Assembly: GCF_024166365.1 (NCBI RefSeq)
Contig: NC_064843.1
Location: 57,622,532-57,686,531 of the forward strand
Length of the DNA stretch: 64,000 nt
Reading direction: 5' to 3'
Source of the DNA: Elephas maximus indicus
Taxonomy: Eukaryota > Chordata > Mammalia > Proboscidea > Elephantidae
Shown here: piece after piece, positions 34,237 through 47,089 of the stretch
Numbering within the stretch: position 1 is the stretch's first letter
Layout: every line of letters starts with the position of its first letter
Translations under genes and position numbers: made by a program
The notes under the pieces: generated by a model
What the model saw: the letters and a program-made list of their open reading frames with translations, nothing else
What the model was told of the DNA's origin: nothing
The model's database searches: none

Positions 34237-36156
34237 ATCTGATTTTCACCATCTTACCCCTAAAATTTTCATTAACTCCAAAATCTTTCAAACAGGCCTG
34301 CTCATAGTTTCAGGGATTCTACAACAATCACTTATTGCATTTATACTTGGTGAAAAATAGAACAGGAACTTATGTCTTTGACTGCCCCCTTAGTGACTAA
34401 TACAGTGCTGTACACCTTAGTATAGCAATAAACATCTATATATATATATATATTGCAAAACATCTGAAGGCTTAGCACTATCTCTAGAAGCTCCTGAATG
34501 ACAGACAGATGTGTCATGAGTTGCTGCAAAGGAAGCATGTTAGGAAATGCGATGAAAATAGTCTAATATGCTTGTTTTAAATGGCTTATATTAATTGATT
34601 TCATCGATAACCTAGAATTCTATGACTTAATGGTTAATGAAGAAGCCAGTAACAGAGGAGAATAAGATGATCCACAAATCCTATCCTTCTGTGTCCTTAG
34701 CTTGTTGTCCAATTCTGTGAGGTCAATAAAATACATTTTATCAAGTGGTTATCAATGCTTTTCAAAGGTGGTAGAAGTTGAAACACAAGAAGGTAGTTGC
34801 TTTCCAAAAGTCAATTCTAGTCAGACTATGTTTCTAGGGACTGTCAGTCAGGAATGGAAGATCAAGACGGACTTTGCAGAGCCTAAAATGTGGGGAGAAG
34901 GATGGGAAACAAACCACTGTTGATATCCTGAAGTTCAGAAGCAATATCATGGAAGGTGTCCAGAATCCAGTCAAAGGGAACCTTGGAGAGTTAAGTGATC
35001 TATGAGGCATGGCATGAACCAAAAGTTGGGCCCATCAACTTAGGCCAGAAACAAACCATCCAGGCTATTAACTGGAAAGAAGAGTTATGGGAGTTTCAAA
35101 CCAATAGGCAAAGAAGTTAACAGGAGCCACAGTCATACCAGGTGAATGTATAGAAGGTCATTCAATAAATATCTGAGTACATTCAATAAGCATGTATGAT
35201 GCCAGATGCTGAGACAAAGATTGGACACAAGTAGGCATTTAGAGCTCAATCCCATTGGTCTAAGAAAGGTTCCAAGAGACACAAGAGAGATCAAGCCCCA
35301 ATGTGCAAGCACTTTTAAAGTGTTTGCTTGTGTCAAAGGACTTTTTCAAGTCCTATTGACCAAAACAAGTCACGTGGCCAAGCCCAAGTCAGTACAAAAG
35401 GGAAATAACCAAGGGAATGGAAACAAAGAGTGCAAACAAAATGAAGCCCATTAACTCATGGTTGTACGACCCTCTGAGATAGTGTATAGAACACACCTCT
35501 GAATGTTCCACCAAGGGATGAGGAGAGCTGGGATATTCAACCACCACCTTCCATCCCTCATTGGTTGAAGGCTGCTCTGGGGTGAGCATGCTTATGCAGC
35601 CAGAGAACACCCTTATGCAGAGAGATACATGAAGACTTTGGCATGTACATGTACCCTCTGCCTGTCCAATTATCTGGTCATCATTTTACACCTGATATAA
35701 ATCAGTTGTTTTGTTCTTGAGTATAAATCCCACTGTGGACTGTTAGTTCAGTCCTATAATAGTGAACATTCATGGACAACCCAAGCTATTTCACATTTTT
35801 GTGCTCTTGGTCACAGGGAAGAGTGACTCCTAAAATCACAGAACAGGGTTGCGCATTATTCACAAAGAACCAATGCTCCGAGAGGCTTAGAAGTCAACTA
35901 GGTGAGCCTAGAGCTGCATCTCCCGAGTGTCAGGCCAGTGACTTTACACTATTACCCCAGCTCCCTTCTACCTAGCCCCATCTGAATCAGCTAATTCTGG
36001 AGGTACATCATCCATATGTTCATATTTTATTAATAAGAATTTTATTGAGCTTCAAGGAGATGATGCAAAATGAAAGGAATAGGTTCTACACACAGAAATA
36101 TTATACCTTCAAATGTATGTATGAAGAACAGTATTTATTTGTTCTTGGGGCTAGTT
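34237..36156. other. Largely unique intronic sequence
   Basis: (TA)n at about 34436-34452. A possible L2/MIR-type patch near 35150-35235 (GGTCATTCAATAAATATCTGAG, TGATGCCAGATGCTGAGAC). No exon recognised. Confidence 0.45.
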
Positions 36157-36320
36157 TGGAAACCCTGATGGCATAGTGGTTAAGTGCAACGGCTGATAAC
36201 CAAAGGGTTGGCAGTTCGAATCCACCAGGCACTCCTTGAAAACTCTATGGGGCAGTTCTACGCTGTCCTATAGGGTCGCTATGAGTTGGAATCAACTCGA
36301 CAGCACTGGGTTTGGTTTTT
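36157..36320 (+). mobile_element. AfroSINE, short form, near full length
   Basis: The best sense-strand copy: TGGAAACCCTGATGGCATAG, GTTGGCAGTTCGAATCC (box B), CTGTCCTATAGGGTCGCTAT, and a GGGTTTGGTTTTTG tail. TTGGGGCT(A/G)G occurs on both sides as the target duplication. The tail stem GAGTTG/CAACTC pairs perfectly. Confidence 0.93.
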
Positions 36321-37300
36321 GATTTTGGGGCTGGGTTATAAGACTTCACCTGATCTGATGACTCCATCCATCTCTTCCTAAGACTTATTTTATGAGTTGG
36401 GATGTATATAAGTCTGTTTTAGCCATTGGTCTCTAGGTCTACATTAAAATGAGCCATCTCATACCAGGCTAATCTTATAGTATATTGTGAAAAGCTGAGG
36501 CTGAATAATATCCTCTGTCAAATCTGGTTACTCAAAGGAACAATGTCCTCATTCATGACCTCCTCCGGTTGACAGAGGAACTGAAGACACATATCAACAA
36601 TTAGGCTCCTTTTCTGCATGCAGCTTTTGAGCCTTCAACTCCTCTAGTGAAATCATATTTATTTTATTCATCTAAGCTATGTGGTTTTTTTTTTTTGCCT
36701 TCTGTATGAAATTGTCTTGCACTATTTTTCATTGGTTTTCCGAGATCATTTTTTGTGCATCCATATGCCAGTCTGCTAAGGATGGAATGGCTTCTTCTTC
36801 AGTAGTTTCAATTATCATATCCTTTGTAGTTTTGGAGTCATTGTTTTTACTCCAAATGTACAGCTACTCAGCCTCATCTTCTTCTGCACTGACCAACTGC
36901 CCTAGGAGCAAAGTGGGCAAATCTCACCTTCATCACTAACTGCATGGTAAGGATCTTATGAATCCAATTCTCATATTGGGGAAATAGATCTAGTTCTCAC
37001 CTTTTCACTTCTCCATCCTAATTTTCAGCCACCCAGGTGGCACTCTCTCTCCAACCCTAGCCACTTAGAGCTGGAATAGAGCTCACAAGTTAGACAGACA
37101 CTGTGCTTCAAACTAGCAGCCCATGCAGCCCTTCTCTGACCTTAGCCACCCAGAGCTGTGTCAGAGCTCACAGGTTAGAAGGACACCTTCCTTTAGACTG
37201 CCAAATAGGAGGCATCAGCCCCTGCTGACTCTCACTGCCCCAGTGAGTTCATTAATTTGCTGAAATGACGCATAGAATTCAGAGAGAGTATACCATACTC
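36321..37300. other. Unique intronic sequence with a local tandem
   Basis: Around 37050-37190 two similar units (CCACTTAGAGCTGGAATAGA / CCACCCAGAGCTGTGTCAGA, each followed by GCTCACAnGTTAGA) form a degenerate tandem of about 80 bp. No exon recognised. Confidence 0.45.
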
Positions 37301-37345
37301 AGAAACCCTAGTGGCGTAGTGGTTAAGAGCTACGATTATGGCTAC
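37301..37345 (+). repeat. AfroSINE head fragment
   Basis: GAAACCCTAGTGGCGTAGTGG followed by TTAAGAGCTACG, then the match stops. Confidence 0.6.
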
Positions 37346-38004
37346 TTTATTACAACCAAAAATGATACATCTGAAGAGACTCATAGGACAAGGTCTAGGA
37401 GGACCCCTGGGTGGAGCTTCCATGTCCCAAAGAATGACATGCTACCTTCTTCTGTGCATGATCACCAACCAGGAAGCTCATCCGAGCCTCAGCATTCAGG
37501 GCTCTTATGGGTCTCGCCACATGTCCATGAGAGATTATATCACGCCTTCTGAGGTTTAGTCAGCATAGCGCCCACAGATGGTCCCTCTTGAGCTGGCCAG
37601 GCCTCCAGTCATTAGCCTCAGGTATGGCCTGGCTAGAAAGAACCAACAGCAACGGCCAAATTTATTTCTGCAAGGTAATTCCACACCTCACACCAACCAT
37701 GTGTTCCGCCCTACCAAAAAAAAAAGAAGAAAAAGAAAATCCACATGCTCAATCTCCCATTCCCATTTTGCAGCTGTTTGGGTCATTGTCACAATCAAAG
37801 TCCAGTGATGTAAAATGTATTTTTAAGTTATTCAACAGTCTCGCACTTGGAGGCTCAGAAACGTGTAAGTATGGAGTACTGAGATTGCCCACAACTATGT
37901 CTTATACTCAGTTTATAATTTTCCCATTAAGTAGGTGAGACCTGGCTGGTTATTTAGCTGCATTAAAAAAATTGTGTACATTGCATCAAGAATGACACAC
38001 CATG
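37346..38004. other. Unassigned intronic sequence
   Basis: Two overlapping open frames (37265-37552 and 37588-37938) exist, but neither resembles a known protein and no splice-site pattern supports an exon. Confidence 0.4.
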
Positions 38005-38530
38005 ATGCATGTGGTTTTACTGCCAAAGTGCATAACTTCAATCAAACAATGAAGAAATATTGGACAATCCCCAAGTGAGGGACATTCTACAAAATAATTG
38101 GCCTATACTCTTCACAAGTATTAAGGTCATGAAAGACAAAGACAGACTGACCAAGGAACTCTTCCAGATTAAGGATAATAAAGAGAAATGATAACCTTAT
38201 TCAATGTTTGATCCTGGGTTGGACTGTGGATCATATTATTTTTTGCTATAAAGACACTATTGAGACAATTGGCAAAAGATGAATGAGGTTTGGAAATTAG
38301 AAAACAATATTGTGCCAATGTTAATTTCCTTATTTTGATTCTTGTACTGTCTTACTCTTAGGAAACACACCATCTGCAACTTTATCTCCAATTATTCAAA
38401 AGATTAATATGCATATATAAAAAAAAGCAAATGTGGTAAAATATTGTCAATTGAAGGGTCTATGAGACTTTTATGCACTATTCCTGTGACTTTTCTGTAA
38501 GTCTGAAATTATTTCAAAAATAAGAAATTA
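38005..38530 (+). repeat. Old interspersed repeat, possibly an L1 3' UTR
   Basis: GTGCCAATGTTAATTTCCTT, TTGATTCTTGTACTG and TTTTCTGTAAGTCTGAAATT followed by ATTTCAAAAATAAG are a common old mammalian repeat ending, probably an L1ME-like 3' UTR. Family not confirmed. Confidence 0.5.
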
Positions 38531-40044
38531 CCCAAAAATATGTACATCAGCTCAAAACTAACATTCAGGCCTGTCCCTCTGAAACTGAGAGAGGTTAAAA
38601 TACCTCAGAACCATGAGGTTTGGTTCTTCCTCTGCCACTATTTAGCAGTGTGACCCTAAGCAAATTATTTAGCTTTCTGAGCTTCGCTTTTCTTATCTGT
38701 ATCAACCAGGTGTCAACTAGAAATACCTGGACTCTTGAAATCTAAAAAAGACCCAGTTGAACCACATTATGTGCTCTGTAGAAGTACTAAGCCCTTCCCA
38801 ATATTCCTATAAACTCTGAGGGTAAGTGTTAGGTCCTCGTTTCATTCTGGGTCCAGATTTCTGTTTCCAACAAAACTTACCAGTTAAGAAATTATGTCTC
38901 CATCCCATGCATGAGATTCTGTCCCTCACCATGATGACTCAGTTGTGAAACTCGGCCTCTTCCTTCATTTCCTCACATGCTCAAAGCCCTAACCACTCAT
39001 CCAAGGCATTTGTGACTGTAATGTATTTTACTGGAGAGGGTAGGGGTGTAGAGAGAGGATTTCTCTTGTGAAACATGAAGAACATTAAATAAAGCACCAG
39101 ACATGCTTTGAAAAGTTCTTTAGTCATCCCACCTTTGGGGCATGTGCAGTGGCGCCTGTGCCCATGTCTTGCCCAGACTCACATGTCTTGCTGGCTCGTC
39201 TCCCCTCCCTTTCTCTGCCGCTTGGTTTATTTAGCATCCCCCACTTCTCATGGACGAAGGCAACATCTTCCCAGGCAGGGCAGAAATTATTTTTTGTTCT
39301 CTAGGCATCCACAACTTCAGGGACCCACCACCCATCACAGCTTTCTCCCAAGTAAAGACAGTTCTTTCCACAAGAGGAACTCAGGCACCAGCTTAGATGA
39401 TAACATCCTCACCCTTACAACCTCCGTTAAGGGAGATACATGCTAGATACTCTTTAAGGTCATTTCCAGGTGAAAATGCTGAGGTGCTAAGAAATAGACT
39501 TGCTTTTATTTTACAAAATGAATTACTTTTATTGTATATGTCAACTATAAAAAATATATACAAACCTCATTGTAAGAAATAATATAGAGAGGTGGACAGA
39601 AGAAAATTAAATCATCTTAAATCTCACCACCTGTTGTTAACATTTGGGTGAGCATTAGGTGAACATCCTCCCAAAGGAGAACCCGTACATGCTGTTTTGT
39701 TTTTCCAAAAATAATATATTGTAAAGGTCTTTCTGTGTCAAGGACTAGAAATGCAGCATTCCAGCATTCACACTTGAATTCATATTCTTTCCTGTAGACT
39801 CCTGTCTTCCTTCTTAATGTTTTCTATGCATTCTGTAACCTCACACCAGTAAGATGGAGGTTAATATTTCAATATTTAATTTCAATATTAATTTAATATT
39901 TAATTTAATTGCTCACAGATATACAAATTTGGAAAAGAAACCAATAAATGTCAAGAACAAATTCCTTTTCTTCCAACCTTGTAATCTAATCTATATGGGA
40001 TTTAATACAGCGCCAATAAAGACTCATTAACAAAAAACTAGCTT
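38531..40044. other. Unique sequence with a MIR patch
   Basis: MIR-like at about 38610-38715 (TTCTTCCTCTGCCACTATTT, GTGTGACCCTAAGCAAATT). An AT-rich degenerate tandem (TTTCAATATTTAA type) lies at about 39868-39912. Confidence 0.45.
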
Positions 40045-40282
40045 TCTTTGGACTCATCAATAGGAAAAATCAATTGCTAGAAAGGACGTCATGTTTGGTA
40101 AAGTAGAGGGTCAATAAAGATGAGACAAACCCTCAATGGGATGTACCGACACAATAGCGAAAACAATGGGCTCGATCATGTAAACCATCATAGAGACGGC
40201 ACAGGACCAGGCGATGTTTTGTTCTGCTATATATAAGGTCACCATGAGTCGGCGCTGCCTTAACGGCAGCTAACAAAAAAAA
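40045..40282 (+). mobile_element. RTE/BovB 3' end, 5'-truncated, sense orientation
   Basis: GACGTCATGTTTGGTAAAGTAG, AACAATGGGCTCGATCATG, then CATGAGTCGGCGCTGCC and a GCTAACAAAAAAAAC tail. These are reverse complements of the 3' ends of R1-R3. Confidence 0.85.
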
Positions 40283-42382
40283 CAAATCATACTTAATATT
40301 GACTTGTCCAAGTGCAGCTTTTCTCTGGGTTATTCCAGATTTTAAAGGAACAATTTGATTGTGAAGATACTAGCAAGTAATTTCACAGAGTAGGCATTTT
40401 CATCTTTTCTTCTTCATCATTTACAGATGACCCTAAACCCAGTACTGATTACTCTCTCTTGTGCTGCTCCAGAGAATTTGAGCCCAACTACAGACAAAAG
40501 TAACATGTCTGTAATTAATTGGAATTTTCCTTCTGAAATACAAGAGGGCATTTCTACTCCCAGTTCAGTCTCATGAGTTTCTGAGTTCAAATCCTCTTAA
40601 AATATGTGTCCTGCTAAATGCTTCATAGAGTCCTAGATTGATCAGAGCTTGACAGTATATCAGGCTTCACTCTTTATATCTCAGATTGAGTTTTGTTCAG
40701 CCAGCAGAGAGCTTTCAATCTGTAGGGGCATGTGTTCTCCAGTTTACCACAGGTCTCACCACTCCCAGTTGTCTTATACCTGGTTTACATACTTACGTTG
40801 CCTGCTTGACCCCCAAAACACTAAACTTCCAAAGCACTATTGTCCAAAGAACAACATACTCAGAGAGGTTTAGTCATGCACACTGAATCACACAGCTACT
40901 TAGTGACTCTTTCCAGAATCTAGACCCTTCTGATCTTTTGGTATTCATTCAACAGCTGTTCGTGAAGAGCATACTCTGCGCCAGACACTCATGCGTAAAA
41001 CAGACATCATCCTTATGGAGCTTGCAGTCCAGCTGTTCCCATGTCTATATCCTGAGAGAAGGTTCTTTTCAGCACGGAAGAACGTTTTTGAAAGATGAAG
41101 ATTTAGGCAACATGTCAATAGTTCACTTTTCTTTTTTAAGTTTAAGATTCTTCTAATCTCTATTACTTCATTCAAATCCAGTCTTGGGTATGAAGAAAAA
41201 ATCATTTCTTTACTGTTAAGTGTGCATGATGCACTTCGTTAATGGGTTGGTATGGTTCCTCTGGGATTGATAGGATCTATAGTTGGCTGGTTGACAATGA
41301 GAACAAGCCAAGACAGATGATTACAGCGATGAGAGTAATTACTCACTACTAGCCTTTGGTAGTAAATCACAAACTTAAAAATGCAAAGTAAAGACCTAAT
41401 CTAAAAAGTATGGACCAAGAGAGTTTCAGGGTTCCAGGTTTAAGGGGTGGGCTAGTAAATGCAGGGTATCCTCCAATGCCTAAGGGAGTGGTGCCTACTC
41501 TTTGTACTATGCAAACTTGGATCCAGCCCATCCAAAGAAGGAGATGTGATCCAAATTGGACCTGACGAGGGTGATTTTTTTCCCTCCTCTTTCTGACTGT
41601 CAATCAGACTAACCTCACCCTTGCCCTGGGTGGGTGATATAGAGTAATAATTTTTATTTCATAATGGGAAGAGATATTTGATCTGTGTATTAGGTTAAAC
41701 CCATTCATTTTTTGTTGTTGTTAATTGAGAAATAAAATCACGCTGAAAGATGTTCTCCCTCCTTCCTTTGCTCTGAAATTGACATTCGGACCTGTTTGTT
41801 AAGCTTCAGAATTCTTGGTGAGATCCCTTGCCTTTCACGCAATCTAGGAAAATCAATATTGGTCTCTGGTCAGATGGCAGCAACATGCAGAACCCACCCC
41901 CTTTTTGACCTGGAAAGAGACATGTGGTTTGTAGGAAAGAAACTTTAGGGGGAGTGAAAAACAAGAGAAAGAGAATGAGCTTCAGACTCAGCCAGACCTG
42001 GGTTCTTATTAGCTTTTCTGAATCTCTGCCTCCTCATATGTAAAATAGAGATTGTAACACCCACCTTGCAAGATTCTTATGATCAATAAATGAGATACTG
42101 TTTGTGAAGAGGTTGGCATATCTCAGGCAATGTTAATTTACAGAATGGGCATTTTCTTTGAACTATTTTCTTCTGGAAACTGGCTTGTGGATCTTGCACT
42201 GAGGGTGGCTTTCCTCATGCATTGATTACCCCATTGGAGAGATCTAAAAATGTTGGCATTCATGTCCTGCCTTCTAGGGAAATACGGCAATTGGAATGTT
42301 CTAAAGTATTAGCCAACACCTTTATACTGGTGTGTGAGGCATCTTTGGGGTGAACGTCCTGGTTCATTATGACTCACTGTGG
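40283..42382. other. Unique sequence with L2 and MIR patches
   Basis: L2-like at about 40935-41035 (GTATTCATTCAACAGCTG, CTTATGGAGCTTGCAGTCC). MIR-like at about 41945-42100 (CTCAGCCAGACCTGGGTTC, CCTCATATGTAAAATAGAG). No exon recognised. Confidence 0.5.
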
Positions 42383-42875
42383 CAGGTTGGTTTCATTAAT
42401 GGCCCCAATGATTGGCCTCCCTACATTTGTCCTGGAACTTTGTAGCTGTACCCTACTCTGACTTTGGGCTAACCTCTGACTTGATTTGGACAAAGGAATA
42501 CGGCAGAAATATTGATGTGCCAATTCCAAGCACACTCGAAAGGCCTTACACATTTTCATTTAGTTTCTTGCACTATTGGGTTTACTTTTGTAAACCTACC
42601 TCATCTGTAGAACAAGCCTAGGTTAGCCTGTTGGAGGATGAGAGACCATGTGGAGAACTGAGGCACCCAACTAACAGCCAACTAGGCAAATTGTAGATGA
42701 CCACAAATGCATGAGGTCAAGACCCAAGCAACCACTCAACTGAGCCTAAATTGCTGACTCAAAAAATTATTTACTGAGCTAAACAAATGGTTGCTGTTAT
42801 AAGCCACTAACATTTTATTGCCTCATAAAACAGTATTATCATGGCAATACATAGCTGATGCTTGAGTGACTGTGG
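42383..42875 (+). mobile_element. MLT1-type MaLR solo LTR (old)
   Basis: TTTCATTAATGGCCCCAATG, CTGACTTGATTTGGACAAAG, AACAAGCCTAGGTTAGCCTG with GATGAGAGACCATGTGGAG, and the end GTTATAAGCCACTAACATTT with ATTATCATGGCAATA. These are in standard MLT1 order. Confidence 0.75.
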
Positions 42876-43129
42876 GGTTCTTTTCAGTGCTGGATAACCT
42901 TAGTGAGGAACACTGAGGTCTCTCAGCCATCAGACCAGCAGCCTCAGTCCATGAGTTTGCCTATATCTCCGAAGTTAAGCCACTGATCACATCCTCTAAG
43001 CTTCTCTATGAACTACCAGAAAATCTGACAACAGAGGTGGATGATATTGGTCCTATGGAGGAAAAAGACACATGAATAATCTTGGGCATGGAAAGGAGGT
43101 GGTCTTTATCTGTATCTCTCCAGACCTAC

Positions 43130-44000
43130 TTTTTGTTTATCTCTGTCTTCAAGGCAAGGCGAGAAGTGAAAATATTCTGCAATGCAATGAATCAGTTTCA
43201 TATAGCCTTTCTAGCCATGGTCTTGTAATTCTTCCAAAATGATTGGCTGGGCCACAATCTTGCAAGAGATTGGTCAGTTCATGGTCCTGCTGGGAGGGCC
43301 ATGACTTGAAACTGACAAGGATTTTGTTTATATAGGAGACCTGGTGGCACAGCAGTTAAGCGCTCAACTGCTAAGCGAAAGGTCAGTTGTTTGAACCCCC
43401 CAGCCGCTCTGCAGAAGAAAGATGTGGAAGTTTCCTTCCGTAAAGGTTACAGCCTTAGAAACTCTACGGGTGTTCTGCTTTGTCCTATATAGCAAATGGG
43501 TTTTTGGTTTTGGCTTACTTATATAAGAGCCAATTCCACAGAGGTTTGGAGGGACCTCACTACCATCAAGAAGAATCTAGAGCAGAGCACATCCTTTGGA
43601 CCCAGAGTCCCTGAGCTGAGACCCTCCTAGACCCAGAAGAGAGAACTGTAACACTGATGATGATGCAAGATGGTGAGAAACAGTGGCGAGCATAGCAGAG
43701 CTGAGCTGCAGAGAAATGGTGGTAGCAGTATAAGTGATGAGTGGCAGTGGGCTTGTGACCCACAGAGAAAGTAAGAGCTGGGCACCTCCATGCAGGAGGT
43801 CGCTAATGGAGCAGGGTGCCTCTGAGCAAGAGGTTTGCATGGAGCTAAAGGAGCTGTAACACTTGCCTGTGCAGGGCAGAGGCCTGAGAGTGCCCAGTGC
43901 AGGGTTTGCATGCCTTCCGCATTCCCGCTCCCCCATGAGTAATGTGGCAAAAGCCACGTGGGCCCTTGGGCAATGCAGGCCCAGGTAGCATGGCACCAAG
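43130..44000 (+). mobile_element. LTR of an ERVL/MaLR-like element (third family), split by an AfroSINE
   Basis: GAAACTGACAAGGATTTTG precedes the SINE, and ACTTATATAAGAGCC (TATA-like) follows it. The CATCCTTTGGACCCAGAGTCC block resembles the A family. The region after about 43640 may be internal sequence. The long minus-strand frame at 43577-44179 shows no protein motif. Confidence 0.55.
43335..43513 (+). mobile_element. AfroSINE, long form
   Basis: GGAGACCTGGTGGCACAGCAG, then AAAGGTTACAGCCTTAGAAAC and a GGGTTTTTGGTTTTGG tail. TTATATA flanks both sides. Confidence 0.87.
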
Positions 44001-46387
44001 AGGGAGAACCAGCATCTCACCTGAACCACAGTGTACCTGCCTAGCAACATAAGAATGGACATGGGTAATTTGGGGAGGGATAAGAATTTCTCCTTTGAGA
44101 ATCTGTTATTGTCTACTGTTTGCTTTCTATAAATAATAATAATGGCTTTCATTTTGCCAACACTATGTAAGCGTCTCACGTGTTCAGCTCAATCACAGAT
44201 GAATGTAGCGCCCATAGAATGGTTGATGCCAGTAGGTGTATGTGTCTCATTCCCAGCAGTCTTATGGCTGCCTGGTAGTTTGAGGCACAGCCTGTCTGAT
44301 GTGCAATGCAGATAGACAGACAGGCCCTTCCAGATTCAAAGAGCTGAGAAGTGTGATCCTAGATCTAAGCTTTAAGAGAAGGAACTTTCAGTTAGGGGAA
44401 GAAGTGAGTCAGTACACGTGAGCATTTAGAAGCTGGAAAGAAGAGATTATTCAGGCTAACTGAGGCATAGTTGTAATAAAGGCAGAACTATGCCTTCTGT
44501 ATCCCCATCCTACCACTCTTAGTTCTTCTCTCTTATCTTTCTGCCCCCTCCCTCCCCCTCAGAGGCCTCCATTCTTAATATGAATTAGCTGGCCATAGCT
44601 TAGGGTGTTAGCCCTCCCAGAGACAATTTCTCTTTTATGAGACTCAGTCATCAATATGCAAATAAGTGAAATTTAAAGTAGGGCTAAGTGGGATCATCTT
44701 GAGGCAAAAAGAGGACTTCTACTACTATCTCAATCACATCAATCCTGCCTTTCCCATAAGAAGTCCTGAGCCTATTCCTTCTTTTCTCCTCCTCTCCACT
44801 TCCCACTTTTCCCTGCCTAGTTTACAACCAAGATCTTTCTTTCTATCCTTCTTTGTTCCTGCAATGTTACACGTTCCTGCCAATTGCACAAAGTAATTTT
44901 CCTGTTTATCCTTTCTCTCATGGGCTTATACATATCTTTAGGCAGGCCTGGGACCCCCAGTTGCCTTTCTGTCCCATCCTTATTGCAGACTGCAGTCCCC
45001 TGCCCATAAGAGTTTGCCTGCAATCCAGGGAAATTGGTAATGCTCCCTGAGAAATGTCAATAACATGCAGAGTCTGTCCATGTGAGTAAAATGCAAGCCC
45101 CAAAATGAGGCTGACAAGCCCCTATCAGCTGGAACTGCTCAATGTATTGTTGTATTTTCCAGTTTTTATTCCTTAAACCTCTTGATAGCAGGTTCCTCTT
45201 AAAAATAAAATTACAGGAATCTTTATATGCAGAATTATGTCTAATGGGATTCCAAACTAGACTCCTAACTAAAACTAATTGAGGGTCATGCAAACCACCA
45301 CAGTGAACAAATGCAAAAAAAAGCAACCAGAGGAAAAGCAATGGGTCTGAACTGGGGTTGGAGGGGAGGTCAGCTTTTGGGGAATTCTGGCCCTTTTGAG
45401 AATCTATTATAAGCAATGGATTCTCCTGAAAACAAATAAAGGCACAGTTGCACAAAATTTTATTTGTGGTAGAGGCTGGGTTCATGGACCCTCTGTATTA
45501 TACATGGATTGCCTAAAGGGAAAGAACTCTATTCTAAAGGAAAGCAGGCAGTGGGCTCCAAGAGAATCGAATGTGCCTTTTTATCTGTTTTCAGTTGATT
45601 ACCAGTTCCTGGGGTTCCCTGTTGTTAGGGAAGGGGAATGTGTAGGTTCAGAGAGGTGCTTTAGGTTGGAACCATAGTTATCAGTGGAAAAATGGAAACA
45701 AGAGGGAAGGTAGAGAAACAATGAGAAGCGTTGCTGAGATTCATAAAATTCCTGTGGCACAGTGAGAATTTCTAAAAACTCTGCAAGACCAAGTTAGCAG
45801 CATTATTGTACTGTCACCCAGTCTGAACCTTCAAGCTGACAATATGCTGTGAATTCTCCTTCCACTTTTCTTCTCCTTCCTCCTGGAAACATGCAGATTT
45901 TTGCCTGATTAAAAAAGGTCATTTTATTTAAAAAAAAAAAAAAAAAAGGGCGTGTGTGTGTGTGTGTGTGTGTGTGTGTTTAAATAAAGAAAACATTTGC
46001 AAGTGTACTAAGTGTCTGAGGTATGACAGCCTTCTTACTAGGACACTCGAGTGTGTATTTGGAGATCTAAGACAGTTTCAATAAGTCTTTCTTATTTATA
46101 AGATTAGCATTCTACTTAGGAAGCTGACAAATGCATCAGCACCACAGGATTAAAGTCTGCGTGGGAGGCAAGCACCTTATACCACTGCAGGTTACAAAGC
46201 ATCTGTCTTTTCCCTCCTCCTGTGGGGCTCCTGCTTTGACAAGGATCTCCTCCAACAGCTGTTTCTCCAGTGCTCAGAGGACGGTGGCTCTGAGGTCTGT
46301 CTACACTCCAAAAACAAGGGGCAAAAAGGGCCTAGAAAGGTCTATCGGTCAATTTATATGTTAATTACCCGACAGTAAGGTGTTAAT
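44001..46387. other. Unique intronic sequence with a compound microsatellite
   Basis: No exon recognised. Contains the A-run/(GT)n tract listed next and pyrimidine-rich DNA near 44520-44580. Confidence 0.45.
45929..45980. repeat. Compound microsatellite A(n)GGGC(GT)n
   Basis: About 18 A, then GGGC, then about 14 GT units. A likely length-polymorphic marker. Confidence 0.95.
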
Positions 46388-46592
46388 GGAGTCTCTGGGT
46401 GGCACAAACAGTTAACTCTCTTGGCTGCTAATCAAAAAACTGGAGGCTGGGGTCCACCCAGAAGTGTCTCAGAAGAAAGGTCTGTTGATCTACTTCCCAA
46501 AAATCACCCATTGAAAACCACAGGGAGCAAAGTTCTACTCGGACACACATGGGTGTCCCATAAGTTGGAGTCAATTCAACAGCGACTAGTTC
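46388..46592 (+). mobile_element. AfroSINE, long form, diverged
   Basis: GGAGTCTCTGGGTGGCACAAAC through GTTGGAGTCAATTCAACAGC, with the long-form insert. Confidence 0.85.
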
Positions 46593-47089
46593 TTGTAAAG
46601 GTGTTCAAACTTCCCACTCATGTTCTTCCATAGTCAAGACATGTCTCTAATCAAAGCATCCTGGGTCATGAGTTCCAAGGTCACAGCAGTGCGGATTTCA
46701 CTCACTGACCTGGCTGCCCTTGAGTTGCACTCACATGGACCTTTGTCAGGAAACCAGCACACAATCACATGGATTCATATCCATGGTTACAAGTGGGGAT
46801 GAAAAACGGAACTGGACTGCAACGGAAACAGTATGGTGGGAATGGTGCTGAATTTACAGTCAGGAGACCAGGGCTTCCTGCCGAGAGCTCCCTCTCAGCT
46901 GGGCAACCCCTGCCACTCCCTGAAACACAATGTCCTTGTCTATAAACTGAGGCAGCTAGACTAAGCAAGAAGGTGCAAACTCAGTTGCCTTCAGGTAACA
47001 CAACCCATGTGAAGTGGCATCAGTTTGAGAAAACAGGAAGTGGTGGAGCCTCTGGCTTGAAACTAGCAAACATATGGCCCTTCTAAGAA
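46593..47089. other. Unique sequence with a MIR patch
   Basis: MIR-like at about 46840-46970 (TTTACAGTCAGGAGACCAGG, CTTGTCTATAAACTGAGGC). Confidence 0.5.

Noticed and set aside
37265-37938. Possible cryptic exon from overlapping open frames
   Set aside because: The frames do not resemble any protein and the first overlaps an AfroSINE head fragment.
43577-44179. 200-codon minus-strand open frame
   Set aside because: It lies in LTR-derived sequence, antisense to it, with no protein motif.
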